This document shows positions 16,244 through 26,689 of a DNA stretch of 53,151 bases, piece after piece. The notes beneath the pieces are model-generated. The model made no database searches and had not been told where the DNA came from. It saw only the letters and a list, made by a program, of their open reading frames with translations. Origin of the DNA: Nostocoides japonicum T1-X7. Lineage in GTDB: Bacteria > Actinomycetota > Actinomycetes > Actinomycetales > Dermatophilaceae. The position numbers and the translations under genes are program-made. Location of the stretch: contig NZ_HF570958.1 of NCBI RefSeq assembly GCF_001046855.1, positions 1,357,708 through 1,410,858 of the forward strand, read 5' to 3'. Position 1 is the first letter of the stretch; every line of letters starts with the position of its first letter.

Positions 16244-17326
16244 GTGCCCGCCCCGCGGCTGCTGGACGACCATGTCCGCTTCGAGGCCGCCCTGCCCGCC
16301 GTCGACGGCCACCCCGTCGAGGCCGTGCGCCTCGACGCCGACGACGTCGTCGCGGGGGGCCGCGACTTCGCGCGGGTCGCGGCGGACGGCGCGACGACCT
16401 CGTGGCGGCTCGACCTGCCGCGCCCCCCGCTCCAGCGCTTCGAGTACCGCTTCGACGTGACGGCCGGTGGGACGACGCGGACCGTCCTCGACCCCGACAA
16501 CCCCGCGAGGGTGCCGACCGCCTTCGGCGACCGGTCGGTCATGGCGATGCCCGCGTATGCCGCGCCGGGCTGGCTGTCCGCCCCGGCCGTGCCGGGGACG
16601 CGGACCGAGGTGTCGCTCGTCGCCGAGACGGCCGAGCCGGTCCCGATGACCGTGTGGTCGCCGGTCACGGCCGGCACGGACGACGCGCTGCCGATGCTCC
16701 TCGTCCACGACGGCCCGGAGTACGACCGGCTCGCCGCCCTGACCCAGTTCTCCGGGGCGATGATCGCCGCCGGGCGGGTGGCGCCGCACCGGGTCGCCCT
16801 CGCGACGCCCGTGCTCCGCGACGCGTGGTACTCCGGGTCGCCGACCTACCTGCGCACCGAAGCGGGGGCCGGCCTGACCCATCTCGCCGAGCAGTTCCCG
16901 ACCCGCGGGCCCGTCGTCGTCATGGGCGCGAGCCTCGGCGGGCTCACCGCGCTCCTCGTCGGGCTGCTGAGCGCCAACGGAGCGGGCACTGTCGGCGGCG
17001 TGTTCTCCCAGAGCGGGTCGTTCTTCACCGTGCACCGCGACGACCAGGAGAGCGGGTTCAAGTACTTCGGGAGGATCACGCGGGCGGTCCAGCAGGTCCT
17101 CGACGCGCCCGGCACGGAGCATCCCCTCCGGGTCGCCATGACGTGCGGGAGCCTGGAGGAGAACGCCGGCAACAACCGCGACATGGCCGCGGCCCTCGCT
17201 CGAGCGGGGCACGACGTGACCTACCGGGAGGTCCCCGACCTGCACAACTACACGGCCTGGCGGGACAGCCTCGACCCCTCCCTCACCGATCTGCTCGCCG
17301 CACTCTGGGGGCAACCGCCCTGCTGA
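16244..17326 (+). CDS. Enterochelin-esterase-like alpha/beta hydrolase
   Basis: A 360-aa protein with a GTG start two bases after the YbbN stop. Residues ~1-120 look like the N-terminal beta-sandwich (CBM48-like) found in Fes-type esterases (FEYRFDVTAGG). The esterase D-type hydrolase follows: MLLVHDGPEYD, nucleophile elbow VVVMGASLGGLTALL, GGVFSQSGSFF, and the C-terminal acid/His region ending YREVPDLHNYTAWRDSL. No siderophore genes are nearby, so the ester substrate is unknown. It is followed by a second, smaller esterase and an ATP-grasp ligase. Confidence 0.82.
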   Translation: MPAPRLLDDHVRFEAALPAVDGHPVEAVRLDADDVVAGGRDFARVAADGATTSWRLDLPRPPLQRFEYRFDVTAGGTTRTVLDPDNPARVPTAFGDRSVMAMPAYAAPGWLSAPAVPGTRTEVSLVAETAEPVPMTVWSPVTAGTDDALPMLLVHDGPEYDRLAALTQFSGAMIAAGRVAPHRVALATPVLRDAWYSGSPTYLRTEAGAGLTHLAEQFPTRGPVVVMGASLGGLTALLVGLLSANGAGTVGGVFSQSGSFFTVHRDDQESGFKYFGRITRAVQQVLDAPGTEHPLRVAMTCGSLEENAGNNRDMAAALARAGHDVTYREVPDLHNYTAWRDSLDPSLTDLLAALWGQPPC

Positions 17327-17353
17327 CCGGCCGGGCTGTGCCAAGGTAGGCCC

Positions 17354-18100
17354 ATGGCAGAGGCTGAGGCGTCGCTCGAGGTCCCGGGGACCGACACATG
17401 GCTCACGGTTCGCCGGCACGGCCACTGGGGCCGTCCCGTCCTCGTCTTCCCCAGCGAGGCGGGCCGTGCCGTCGACTTCGAGAACAACGGGATGCTCGAG
17501 GCCGTCCGCTGGCTCGTCGACGAGGGCCGGGCCAGCCTCTTCTGCGTCGACTCCGCCGACCAGTGGACGTGGTCGGACAACAGCATCCCCACCGAGGAGC
17601 GCGCCACCCGCCAGAAGCTCTACTACACCTGGCTCACCGACCGCGTCGTGCCCTGGATCGCCGACCAGTGCGGCGGGCCGCAGGAGCTCGTGACGACCGG
17701 GGTCTCCCTCGGGGCCTACCACGCCGTCCACTTCGCCCTCCAGCGGGCCGATCTCGCACCCGTCGCCATCGGGCTGTCCGGCAACTACGACGTCTCGACC
17801 TTCCGGGGGTGGGGAGAGCTCGGCGACGAGACGTACTTCGCCAACCCCGCGGCATACGTCCGGAACCTCCACGGCGACCACCTCGACTGGCTCCGCTCGC
17901 GGCTGTCCGTCGTCCTCGTCGTCGGGCAGGGGCCGTTCGAGTGGGAGCCCACGCAGAGCTACCCGCAGACGCTCGCATTCGCAGACGCCCTGCGGGACAA
18001 GGGGATCCGTCACGAGCTCGACGTGTGGGGGCACGACTCGGCGCACGACTGGCCATGGTGGCGCAAGCAGCTCGCGCATCACCTCCAACGCTTCGTCTGA
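17354..18100 (+). CDS. Esterase D-like alpha/beta hydrolase
   Basis: A 248-aa protein. It has a short N-terminal beta region (LTVRRHGHWGRPVLVFPSEAGRAVDFENNGM), the nucleophile elbow TTGVSLGAYHAVH, GLSGNYDVS, and a C-terminal catalytic histidine context in WGHDSAHDWPWWRKQL. It belongs to the same broad superfamily as the previous gene, but this protein lacks the N-terminal sandwich domain. It lies 27 bp after the first esterase and 56 bp before the ATP-grasp gene on the same strand. A role in hydrolysing an ester or amide made or used by that ligase is inference. Confidence 0.82.
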   Translation: MAEAEASLEVPGTDTWLTVRRHGHWGRPVLVFPSEAGRAVDFENNGMLEAVRWLVDEGRASLFCVDSADQWTWSDNSIPTEERATRQKLYYTWLTDRVVPWIADQCGGPQELVTTGVSLGAYHAVHFALQRADLAPVAIGLSGNYDVSTFRGWGELGDETYFANPAAYVRNLHGDHLDWLRSRLSVVLVVGQGPFEWEPTQSYPQTLAFADALRDKGIRHELDVWGHDSAHDWPWWRKQLAHHLQRFV

Positions 18101-18156
18101 CCCGCACGACCCATCGGCCGGCCGGTGCCGGCCACCCCGTGGAAAGGACCCTCGCG

Positions 18157-19407
18157 ATGCCGCAGAACCACCTCATCGGACTCCTCCTCGGCGCCGAGGA
18201 GGACTGGCCGACCGCCTTCGAGGCGATCGCGCGGCGACTCGGCGTGCTCACCGCGTCCGACGGGTCGACGCACGAGGTCAGCACCGAGCGGGTCACCATC
18301 GAGCCGTTCAACCTGCGCGACGTGCCACGCCACGACCTCGTCATCGACCGCCTCGCCTACTGGTACTACCACCCGCGGGAGTGGCTGAAGAAGGTCGCCC
18401 TCATGGACGACGTCTACCTCCTCAACAGTCCCTTCACGTTCCAGTCGATGGAGAAGCACTCCGCCTACTGCGCCCTGCTGCGCCTCGGGATGCACGTGCC
18501 GGAGACCGTCCTCGTGCCGTACAAGAACCCCGTCGACAACGCCCGCTGGGCGTACACGAGCGCGAAGTACAACCGGGGCTTCGACCTCGAGGCCCTCGCG
18601 AACGAGCTCGGGTACCCGCTGTTCATGAAGCCCTTCGACGGCGGGGGCTGGCGCGGCGTGTCCCGGATCCGCGACGCGGGCGAGCTGAACTCGGCCTACG
18701 ACGACTCCGGCGAGATGCTCATGCACCTGCAGGAGTCCATCGACGGCTACGACGTCTTCGCCCGGGCCCTGACGATCGGCCCGGAGACGATGGTCATGAA
18801 GTTCCAGCCCGACGAGCCGATGCACAACCGGTATGCCGTCGCGCACGGCTTCCTCTCACCCGAGACCGGGGCGGAGGCCGTGACGATCAGCCAGACGGTC
18901 AACGCGTTCTTCCGCTGGGAGTTCAACTCCTGCGAGATGCTCGTCAAGGACGGGGTCGTCCACCCCATCGACTACGCCAACGCCTGCCCGGACGTCGCCG
19001 TCACCTCGCTCCACTACTACTTCCCCTGGGCGATGGCGGCGCTGTTGCGCTGGTCGACGTTCTGCGTCGTGACGGGGCGCCGGGCCCGCACGCAGGTCGA
19101 CACCGACCCGTGGTTCGCCGTCGCCGACGACCCCGAGCTCGACTACGCCGCGCGGCTGGGGGCCTACCAGGCCCTCGCCGACGACCACTTCGACACCGAC
19201 CGCTACCGCGAGTTCTGCGACACGACACTGCGGCACGTCGACGAGATGGTCTACGACTGGGTCGGGAGCGACGAGTTCCGCTCGATGCTGCGCAGCACGA
19301 TCCAGCAGACCTACCCGCCCCACGAGTGGGAGCGGTTCGAGGCGCACTTCGGCGGACTCGTGGGGCTCTGGCTCAGCGACCAGGCCGCCGCCCGCGCCTC
19401 GAGCTGA
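18157..19407 (+). CDS. ATP-grasp domain protein, probable carboxylate-amine ligase
   Basis: A 416-aa protein. The ATG at 18157 has GGAAAGGA upstream. The N-terminal ~120 residues form a pre-ATP-grasp region (DDVYLLNSPFTFQSMEKHSAYCALL, as in RimK/D-Ala-ligase-like proteins). The ATP-grasp core has LFMKPFDGGGWRGVSRI (ATP lysine and glycine loop) and a metal-site strand VVHPIDYANACPD. The C-terminal ~90 residues are helical. ATP-grasp enzymes join a carboxylate to an amine or thiol via an acylphosphate. Substrates cannot be deduced. Clustering with two esterases and a YbbN-like protein suggests one small uncharacterised pathway. Confidence 0.82.
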   Translation: MPQNHLIGLLLGAEEDWPTAFEAIARRLGVLTASDGSTHEVSTERVTIEPFNLRDVPRHDLVIDRLAYWYYHPREWLKKVALMDDVYLLNSPFTFQSMEKHSAYCALLRLGMHVPETVLVPYKNPVDNARWAYTSAKYNRGFDLEALANELGYPLFMKPFDGGGWRGVSRIRDAGELNSAYDDSGEMLMHLQESIDGYDVFARALTIGPETMVMKFQPDEPMHNRYAVAHGFLSPETGAEAVTISQTVNAFFRWEFNSCEMLVKDGVVHPIDYANACPDVAVTSLHYYFPWAMAALLRWSTFCVVTGRRARTQVDTDPWFAVADDPELDYAARLGAYQALADDHFDTDRYREFCDTTLRHVDEMVYDWVGSDEFRSMLRSTIQQTYPPHEWERFEAHFGGLVGLWLSDQAAARASS

Positions 19408-19458
19408 CGGGCGACCCTCCCGCCCCGGTCTGCACCCGACCGGCGGCTCCACGGCCCG

Positions 19459-19516
19459 GACGGAGACGTTGCGTCAGGACGGAGCAACTCCTCCGTCCCG
19501 ACGCAATTTCTCCGTC
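19459..19516. terminator. Bidirectional hairpin between the ATP-grasp and pgm genes
   Basis: The main arms are TTGCGTCAGGACGGAG (19469-19484) and CTCCGTCCCGACGCAA (19491-19506), with one mismatch and a six-base loop. They are extended by outer arms GACGGAGA (19459-19466) and TCTCCGTC (19509-19516). It sits between convergent genes and fits termination in both directions. Confidence 0.78.
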
Positions 19517-19560
19517 CGCGCGATGTTCGGGGCCCTCGTGCCGTGAGCGCCCCCGCGGCC

Positions 19561-21225
<1,665 letters not shown>

Positions 21226-21304
21226 GGCGTCATCCTTCCACCGCGGCCCCCCTGCGCGCCCGCCACGTCCGGCCCGGCCTGCGCCCCGTGTCGAGCTGGG
21301 TCTC

Positions 21305-21435
21305 GCACGTGCCGAGTTGGTGTCGTCGCGGGACGGTTCCGGGGACGACAACTCGGCACGTGCGGAAGTGGGCTCTGCACGTGCCGAGTCGATGTCGTCG
21401 CGGGACGGTTCCGGGGACGACAACTCGGCACGTGC
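21305..21435. repeat. Two tandem inverted repeats (family C) between pgm and the protease gene
   Basis: Copy 1 has 14-bp perfect arms GCACGTGCCGAGTT (21305-21318) and AACTCGGCACGTGC (21350-21363), with inner arms TGTCGTC/GACGACA. Copy 2 repeats this 72 bp later with 13-bp arms (21377-21389 and 21423-21435). Both share the loop CGGGACGGTTCCGGGG. The region separates two divergent starts (pgm at 21225, protease at 21552), an unusual place for terminator-like hairpins. Nothing else was identified in this 326-bp gap. Confidence 0.85.
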
Positions 21436-21551
21436 GGGGTGGGGACGAGGCCGCGGGGTGGTATCAGCGGGTCGGGATCGGTCCTCCTTCGTCCTGTCGG
21501 CCCCGACCCGGGGCCCGGGCGCCGCCTGGTGGGGCGGCAGATGGAGGGAAC

Positions 21552-22949
21552 ATGTCCAGACTCACTCTGGCCGGCGTCGCCGCCGGCATCGGCGCGGGAG
21601 TCGCCCTCGCCGCAGGGGTCGGTGCGGGAACCGCCGTCGCGGCGGCACCGCATACGGCCTCGGTGTCCCACGCGACGACGGCGGCCACCGGAGGCGGGCT
21701 CTCCGAGCCGGCACCGGTGAGCCGGGCCGCGAAGGCGGCCAAGGGCGCGACCGGCCCGTCGACGCTGAGTCCCAAGGAGGCCGCGCTCATGAAGCGTCAG
21801 GCCCCGCTCCTGGAGGCGGCGAACGTCGCCACGACGGCGAGTCGGGCCAAGGGCTCGGACATCGCGGGTGTCAGCATCGACGTCGCCAAGGGTCGCGTCG
21901 ACCTCTACCGCACCTCGCCCGCCAAGGCCCTGCCCACGGGCATGGCCCGCGCCGGCGTCAAGGTCTCGGTCCACAAGGCCCGGTTCAGCGCGGGCCAGCT
22001 GGAGCAGGCCGCGGCACGGCTCGAGGCGTCCGGCAAGGCGCTCGGCGCGAAGGGCGTCACCGTGTCGGCGATCTCCGTGCCCGTCGACGGCTCCGGGCTG
22101 CGGGTCACCGTCCTCTCGCCGGCGACGCCGAAGGCCGGAGCGCCCGAGGCGCTGTCGGCGACCTCCGCGAAGTCGGTCCTCGCCCAGTCGCTCGGCGGAG
22201 CGGTCTCGAGCGTGACGACGTCGAAGGCCACGTGGAGCCCGAGCAGCGAGTACTACAGCGGCTGGCGCTTCAACGACTACGCCCCGTGGTACGGCGGCGA
22301 CCGCATCGCCCAGGGCTGCACGACCGGCTTCCCGGCGCTCTACAACGGCACGATGGAGGTCATGACGGCGACCCACTGCGGTGGCTCGGGAACCGTCTTC
22401 ACCAATGGTCCGCGCGCCAGTGGCCCGAACGTGACGATGGGTGCGGTGACGTATGCCAACGCCGGCACCGACATCTCCGTCATCGACGTCGCGGGCTCGA
22501 CGAACTACATCAACGTCGGCCCGGCGCAGAACAGCTCGGTCCGCGCCGTCGGCTCGTGGCAGTCCCCCGTCGTCGGGTCGTACATCTGCCAGTCGGGCTC
22601 CTACACGGGTGAGGTCTGCGGTCTGCGCGTCGTCGACACCAACCAGAGCGTGTGCACGAGCTACATCCTCTGGTGGTGCACGGCATACATGGGACCGATG
22701 GCCGACGTCGTCAACTCGGCAGGCTCCGGCTCGTATGCCGCGGGTCACGGTGACAGCGGCGGGCCGCTCTACTGGTACGACTCCTCCGGCTACGTCCGGC
22801 CCGTCGGCCAGGTCCACGGCCAGCTCTTCCCGAACGCCCAGGCCGCCTATCCGGCCTACTACTCCGACCAGATGTGGTGCCCCGCGCCCGAAGGGTGGCA
22901 GCAGCGCTGCTCGTCGGGCTTCTCCTTCGCCCACATGCCGGGCAAGTGA
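21552..22949 (+). CDS. Secreted S1-family serine protease
   Basis: A 465-aa protein; ATG at 21552 with GGAGGGAA upstream. Signal peptide ~1-31 (VAAGIGAGVALAAGVGAGTAVAAA), then a ~170-residue pro-like region and a chymotrypsin-fold domain. The catalytic triad is visible: H275 (MTATHCGG), D307 (AGTDISVID) and S402 (GHGDSGGPL). Paired cysteines in the mature domain fit an extracellular disulfide-bonded enzyme such as streptogrisin/alpha-lytic types. Its substrate is unknown. The gene ends convergently with glgB. Confidence 0.88.
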   Translation: MSRLTLAGVAAGIGAGVALAAGVGAGTAVAAAPHTASVSHATTAATGGGLSEPAPVSRAAKAAKGATGPSTLSPKEAALMKRQAPLLEAANVATTASRAKGSDIAGVSIDVAKGRVDLYRTSPAKALPTGMARAGVKVSVHKARFSAGQLEQAAARLEASGKALGAKGVTVSAISVPVDGSGLRVTVLSPATPKAGAPEALSATSAKSVLAQSLGGAVSSVTTSKATWSPSSEYYSGWRFNDYAPWYGGDRIAQGCTTGFPALYNGTMEVMTATHCGGSGTVFTNGPRASGPNVTMGAVTYANAGTDISVIDVAGSTNYINVGPAQNSSVRAVGSWQSPVVGSYICQSGSYTGEVCGLRVVDTNQSVCTSYILWWCTAYMGPMADVVNSAGSGSYAAGHGDSGGPLYWYDSSGYVRPVGQVHGQLFPNAQAAYPAYYSDQMWCPAPEGWQQRCSSGFSFAHMPGK

Positions 22950-22976
22950 GGCCCTGAGAGCCGCACGACCCGTCCG

Positions 22977-23013
22977 CCTCGCGCCCGCCTACTCCTCGTC
23001 GGCGGGCGCGAGG
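22977..23013. terminator. Bidirectional hairpin embedded in the end of glgB
   Basis: Perfect 13-bp arms CCTCGCGCCCGCC (22977-22989) and GGCGGGCGCGAGG (23001-23013) with an 11-base loop. The minus-strand glgB stop and its last two Glu codons fall in the loop, and the preceding codons form one arm. It lies between convergent protease and glgB genes and fits a shared terminator. It has no U-tract, as is common in actinobacteria. Confidence 0.78.
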
Positions 23014-25196
23014 TAGACGGCCGACAGCGCCGCGACCCGGACGACGACCGAGGCGGGCTGGCCCTGCCAGGGACCGGCGGTCGCCTCGAGCACGGTGTCC
23101 GCCTGGCTCGGCGTGCCGTACTCGTCGTACCCGCTCGTGTCGAGGATGACCTTCCACCGGCCCTCGCCGGGGACGCCGAGCCGCATCGCCTCCTTGGCGG
23201 CGCCGCTGAAGTTGGCCGCGACGACGACGGCCGAGGCCGAGCCGTGGTCGTCGTCGTCGAACCGCACGTAGGAGAAGGTGTTCCCGCCGTTGTCGTCGGC
23301 GTCGAGCCAGTCGAAGCCCGACGGCGAGGAGTCCAGGCGCCACAGGGCCGGCTGCGAGGTGTAGATGTGGTTGAGCTCCTTGACGAGGTTGTGGACGCGG
23401 TAGTGGGCCGCGTGGTCCAGGAGCCACCAGTCGAGGGACCGGCCGTCGGCCCACTCGCTCGGCTGGGCGAACTCCTGCCCCATGAAGAGCAGCTGCTTGC
23501 CCGGGTGGCTCCACATGTACGCCAGGAAGCAGCGCAGCGTCGCGAGCTGCTCGAAGCGTCCACCCGGGATCTTGTTGAGCAGCGAGCCCTTGCCGTGGAC
23601 GACCTCGTCGTGGGAGACGGGCAGGACGTAGTTCTCGCTGTAGGCGTACATGAGCGAGAAGGTCAGCAGGTTGTGGTGGTACTGCCGGTTGACCGGGTCC
23701 TCCTTGAGGTAGCGGAGGGAGTCGTTCATCCAGCCCATGTTCCACTTGAGCCCGAAGCCGAGCCCGCCGCTGTCGGTGGCCTTCGTGACGCCCGGCCACG
23801 AGGTGGACTCCTCGGCGACCGTGACGATGCCGCCGACCCGCTTGTATGCCGTCGCGTTCGTCTCCTGGAGCAGGCCGATCGCCTCGAGGTTCTCCCGTCC
23901 GCCGTGGACGTTCGGCAGCCACTCGCCGTCCTTGCGGGAGTAGTCGAGGTACAGCATCGAGGCGACGGCGTCGACACGCAGCCCGTCGACGTGGAACTCC
24001 TCGAGCCAGTAGATGGCGTTGGCGACGAGGAAGTTGCGCACCTGCATCCGGCCGAAGTCGAAGATGTGGGTGCCCCAGTCCGGCTGGTCGCCCCTGCGGG
24101 GGTCCGGGTGCTCGTAGAGCGGCAGCCCGTCGAAGCGGGCGAGCGCCCAGGCGTCGCGCGGGAAGTGCGCGGGGACCCAGTCGAGGATGACCCCGATGCC
24201 GTGCTGGTGCAGCGTGTCGACGAGGTACTTGAAGTCGTCGGGCGTGCCGAACCGAGCCGTCGGCGCGTAGTAGCCCGTCACCTGGTAGCCCCATGACGGG
24301 CCGTACGGGTGCTCCATGACGGGGAGGAGCTCGACGTGGGTGAAGCCGAGGTCGGAGACGTAGTTGACGAGGTGCTCGGCGAGGTCGCGGTAGGACAGGC
24401 CCTGCCGCCACGAGCCGAGGTGGACCTCGTAGATGCTGACCGGGCCGTCATGGACGGTCTTGGACGGGCGGGCCGACATCCACTCGTCGTCCGCCCACGC
24501 GTGGGTCGAGTGGTCGACGACGGACGCGGTCGCGGGAGGGACCTCGGTGCGCCGCGCCATCGGGTCGGACTTGGCCCGCAGATGGTCGTCGGCTCCCCGG
24601 ATCTCGTACTTGTAGACGGCCCCCTCCACGACACCCGGGACGAACAGCTCCCACACGCCGGACTCGCCGAGCAGCCGCATGGGGTGGGAGCGGGAGTCCC
24701 AGTCGTTGAAGTCGCCGATGACGTGGACCGCCTTGGCCCGCGGCGCCCACACGGCGAACGACGTCCCGCGGACCGTTCCGAGCGGGCCCGGGTACTCCTG
24801 GACGTGCGCCCCGAGGACCGTCCACAGCTGCTCGTGGCGCCCCTCGCCGATGAGGTAGATGTCGATGTCGCCGAGGGTCGGGGCGAAACGGTAGGGGTCG
24901 TCCTGCTCGTGCTCGATGCCGTCGGCCCACGCCGCGAGGACGCGGTAGTCCATCGTCGCGTCGGCGTCGGGGCGCAGGGCGCTCCACACTCCCTCGGCCT
25001 CGTGCTGCAGGGGGAGCACCTCGCCGTCCTCGAACCGGACGCGGACCGAGTTGGCGAGCGGCCGGAAGACCCGGATCCGGAGCCCACCGTCCTCGAGGTG
25101 CTGGCCGAGCAGGTCGTGCGGCTGTTGGTGCCGGCCCTGGGCGAGAGCGCTGATCGCGCCGGCGAGCTCGGTGGAGGGGGTGGACGGTGGTGTCAC
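22989..25196 (-). CDS. glgB: 1,4-alpha-glucan branching enzyme
   Basis: Makes alpha-1,6 branches in glycogen-like glucan; GH13 with N-terminal CBM48. 735 aa. The GTG at 25196 overlaps the mak stop (GTGA) and has AGGAGG seven bases upstream; a longer frame past mak is not used. Residues ~110-210 form the N-terminal beta-sandwich (FAVWAPRAKAVHVIGDFNDW). Catalytic motifs follow: nucleophile Asp in DGLRVDAVASMLYLDY, acid Glu in VTVAEESTSWPG, and LPVSHDEVVHGKGS. It is the last gene of glgE-treS-mak-glgB. Confidence 0.95.
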   Translation of the reverse strand: MTPPSTPSTELAGAISALAQGRHQQPHDLLGQHLEDGGLRIRVFRPLANSVRVRFEDGEVLPLQHEAEGVWSALRPDADATMDYRVLAAWADGIEHEQDDPYRFAPTLGDIDIYLIGEGRHEQLWTVLGAHVQEYPGPLGTVRGTSFAVWAPRAKAVHVIGDFNDWDSRSHPMRLLGESGVWELFVPGVVEGAVYKYEIRGADDHLRAKSDPMARRTEVPPATASVVDHSTHAWADDEWMSARPSKTVHDGPVSIYEVHLGSWRQGLSYRDLAEHLVNYVSDLGFTHVELLPVMEHPYGPSWGYQVTGYYAPTARFGTPDDFKYLVDTLHQHGIGVILDWVPAHFPRDAWALARFDGLPLYEHPDPRRGDQPDWGTHIFDFGRMQVRNFLVANAIYWLEEFHVDGLRVDAVASMLYLDYSRKDGEWLPNVHGGRENLEAIGLLQETNATAYKRVGGIVTVAEESTSWPGVTKATDSGGLGFGLKWNMGWMNDSLRYLKEDPVNRQYHHNLLTFSLMYAYSENYVLPVSHDEVVHGKGSLLNKIPGGRFEQLATLRCFLAYMWSHPGKQLLFMGQEFAQPSEWADGRSLDWWLLDHAAHYRVHNLVKELNHIYTSQPALWRLDSSPSGFDWLDADDNGGNTFSYVRFDDDDHGSASAVVVAANFSGAAKEAMRLGVPGEGRWKVILDTSGYDEYGTPSQADTVLEATAGPWQGQPASVVVRVAALSAVYLAPADEE

Positions 25197-26689
25197 GGCG
25201 TGACCTCCTGCGGATGGGTCGGTCCCGGGGGAGGACCGGTGCGGGCCGGGCGTCCGTCGAGGAGGCGGCGGACGGCGTCGAGGGGGATGGACAGCCAGGT
25301 CGGTCGGTTGCGGGCCTCGTAGACGACCTCGTAGAGCGCCTTGTCGAGCTCGAAGGCGGTGAGCAGGGCGCCGAGCCCGCGGGGGTCGGTGCCGGACTCC
25401 TCGAGGTACCCGTCGAGGAAGGCCTCCTGGCACGCGGCGACCCAGTCGCGCGCCGACGCGCCCGGATGGGCGAGCTCGTGGGAGCCGCCCGCATAGTCGA
25501 AGGAACGCACCATCCCGGCGACGTCGCGCAGCCACTGGTCGGGGCGCGCCCGCTCGGCGAGGGGCCGCAGCGGCTCGCCCTCGAAGTCGAGGAGGATCCA
25601 TCCACGGCTGGGGGACCGGAGCACCTGGCCGAGGTGGTAGTCGCCGTGGATCCGTTGCATGGCAGGCCAGCTCGCGCGCGACACGGCCTCGTAGACGCGC
25701 TCGACCGCGGGGTCGTAGGCGACGAGGGCCGGTGCCTCGGTGACCGCCGTCGCATGCCGGGAGCGCATCTCGGCGACGATGCGGGCCCGGTCCTGCGCCG
25801 TCGTCTCCCGCGACCCGAGCGCCTCGGCGAGAGCCCGGTGCACCTCGGCCGTCGCGGCCCCGAGACCGGCGGCCTGGGTCGTGAACGTCTCACCGGCGGC
25901 GAGGGCCCGGAGGGCGACCCGCCAGGCGTCCTCGACCCCCGGCAGGAACTCCTGGGCGAAGGCCAGGTCGCCGTATGCGACGTGCTCGCCGTCGGCGTCC
26001 GGCGCACCCGAGGGGTCGGTGGGCCAACTCCACGACAGGTGGCCGACGGCCTCGGGGACGCGGTCGCACCCGGCCGCGCGAAGCCCGCCCTGGACCTCGA
26101 CGTCGGGGTTGGCGCCCGGCTGGAGGGTGCGGAACACCTTGACGATGAGCGGCCGCCGGGTGCCGTCCTCGAGGGCGCAGTCGAGGATGACGGAGGTGTT
26201 CGACTGCTCGCCGGACAGCACCTTCGAGGAGACGACGGTCGCCTCGTGGACCCACGAGGGATGCCGCGCCGCGACGACCGACTCCTCGACGGCATCGCTG
26301 CGCTGGGAGGAGGCGGCCCGGACCCGGCCCTGGATGCAGGCGAGCAGCTGCGCGGCATACACCGGATCGTGGGGGGCGTCGTAGACCCACCGCTTCCCGA
26401 GGACCGAGTGCATCATCGTCCCGACGAGGGCCCGCTCGGCGCCGCCGAGCGGGGCGTCGCGGTAGGTGAGGGGCACCTGGTAGAGCACGGGGTGCGGGCC
26501 GGAGTCGTCGGCGACGAGCATCGTCTCGACGCCCACCCGCCCGGCGGGGTCGTCGAACCGGAACGACGCGATCCGCCGCACGCTCGGGCGGCGGCCCTTC
26601 GCGGCATACCACCGCTGGTCGCCCATCCACGCGCCGACGAGCTCACCCTTGCCCGGGGTGAGTCGCGCGGTCGTGTGGATCTCAGCCAC
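25193..26689 (-). CDS. mak: Maltokinase
   Basis: ATP-dependent maltose 1-kinase (Pep2/Mak), producing maltose-1-phosphate for GlgE. 498 aa with a GTG start overlapping the treS stop by eight bases. The N-terminal cap has WYAAKGR, and the aminoglycoside-phosphotransferase-like kinase lobe has the catalytic loop HGDYHLGQVL and metal-site DFEGEP. It is separate from TreS here, whereas in some actinobacteria the two are fused. Confidence 0.93.
   Translation of the reverse strand: MAEIHTTARLTPGKGELVGAWMGDQRWYAAKGRRPSVRRIASFRFDDPAGRVGVETMLVADDSGPHPVLYQVPLTYRDAPLGGAERALVGTMMHSVLGKRWVYDAPHDPVYAAQLLACIQGRVRAASSQRSDAVEESVVAARHPSWVHEATVVSSKVLSGEQSNTSVILDCALEDGTRRPLIVKVFRTLQPGANPDVEVQGGLRAAGCDRVPEAVGHLSWSWPTDPSGAPDADGEHVAYGDLAFAQEFLPGVEDAWRVALRALAAGETFTTQAAGLGAATAEVHRALAEALGSRETTAQDRARIVAEMRSRHATAVTEAPALVAYDPAVERVYEAVSRASWPAMQRIHGDYHLGQVLRSPSRGWILLDFEGEPLRPLAERARPDQWLRDVAGMVRSFDYAGGSHELAHPGASARDWVAACQEAFLDGYLEESGTDPRGLGALLTAFELDKALYEVVYEARNRPTWLSIPLDAVRRLLDGRPARTGPPPGPTHPQEVTP

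Noticed and set aside
16244..18100. Siderophore (enterobactin-type) utilisation locus because of Fes-like esterases
   Set aside because: No siderophore transporter, reductase or synthesis gene is nearby. The superfamily hydrolyses many esters.
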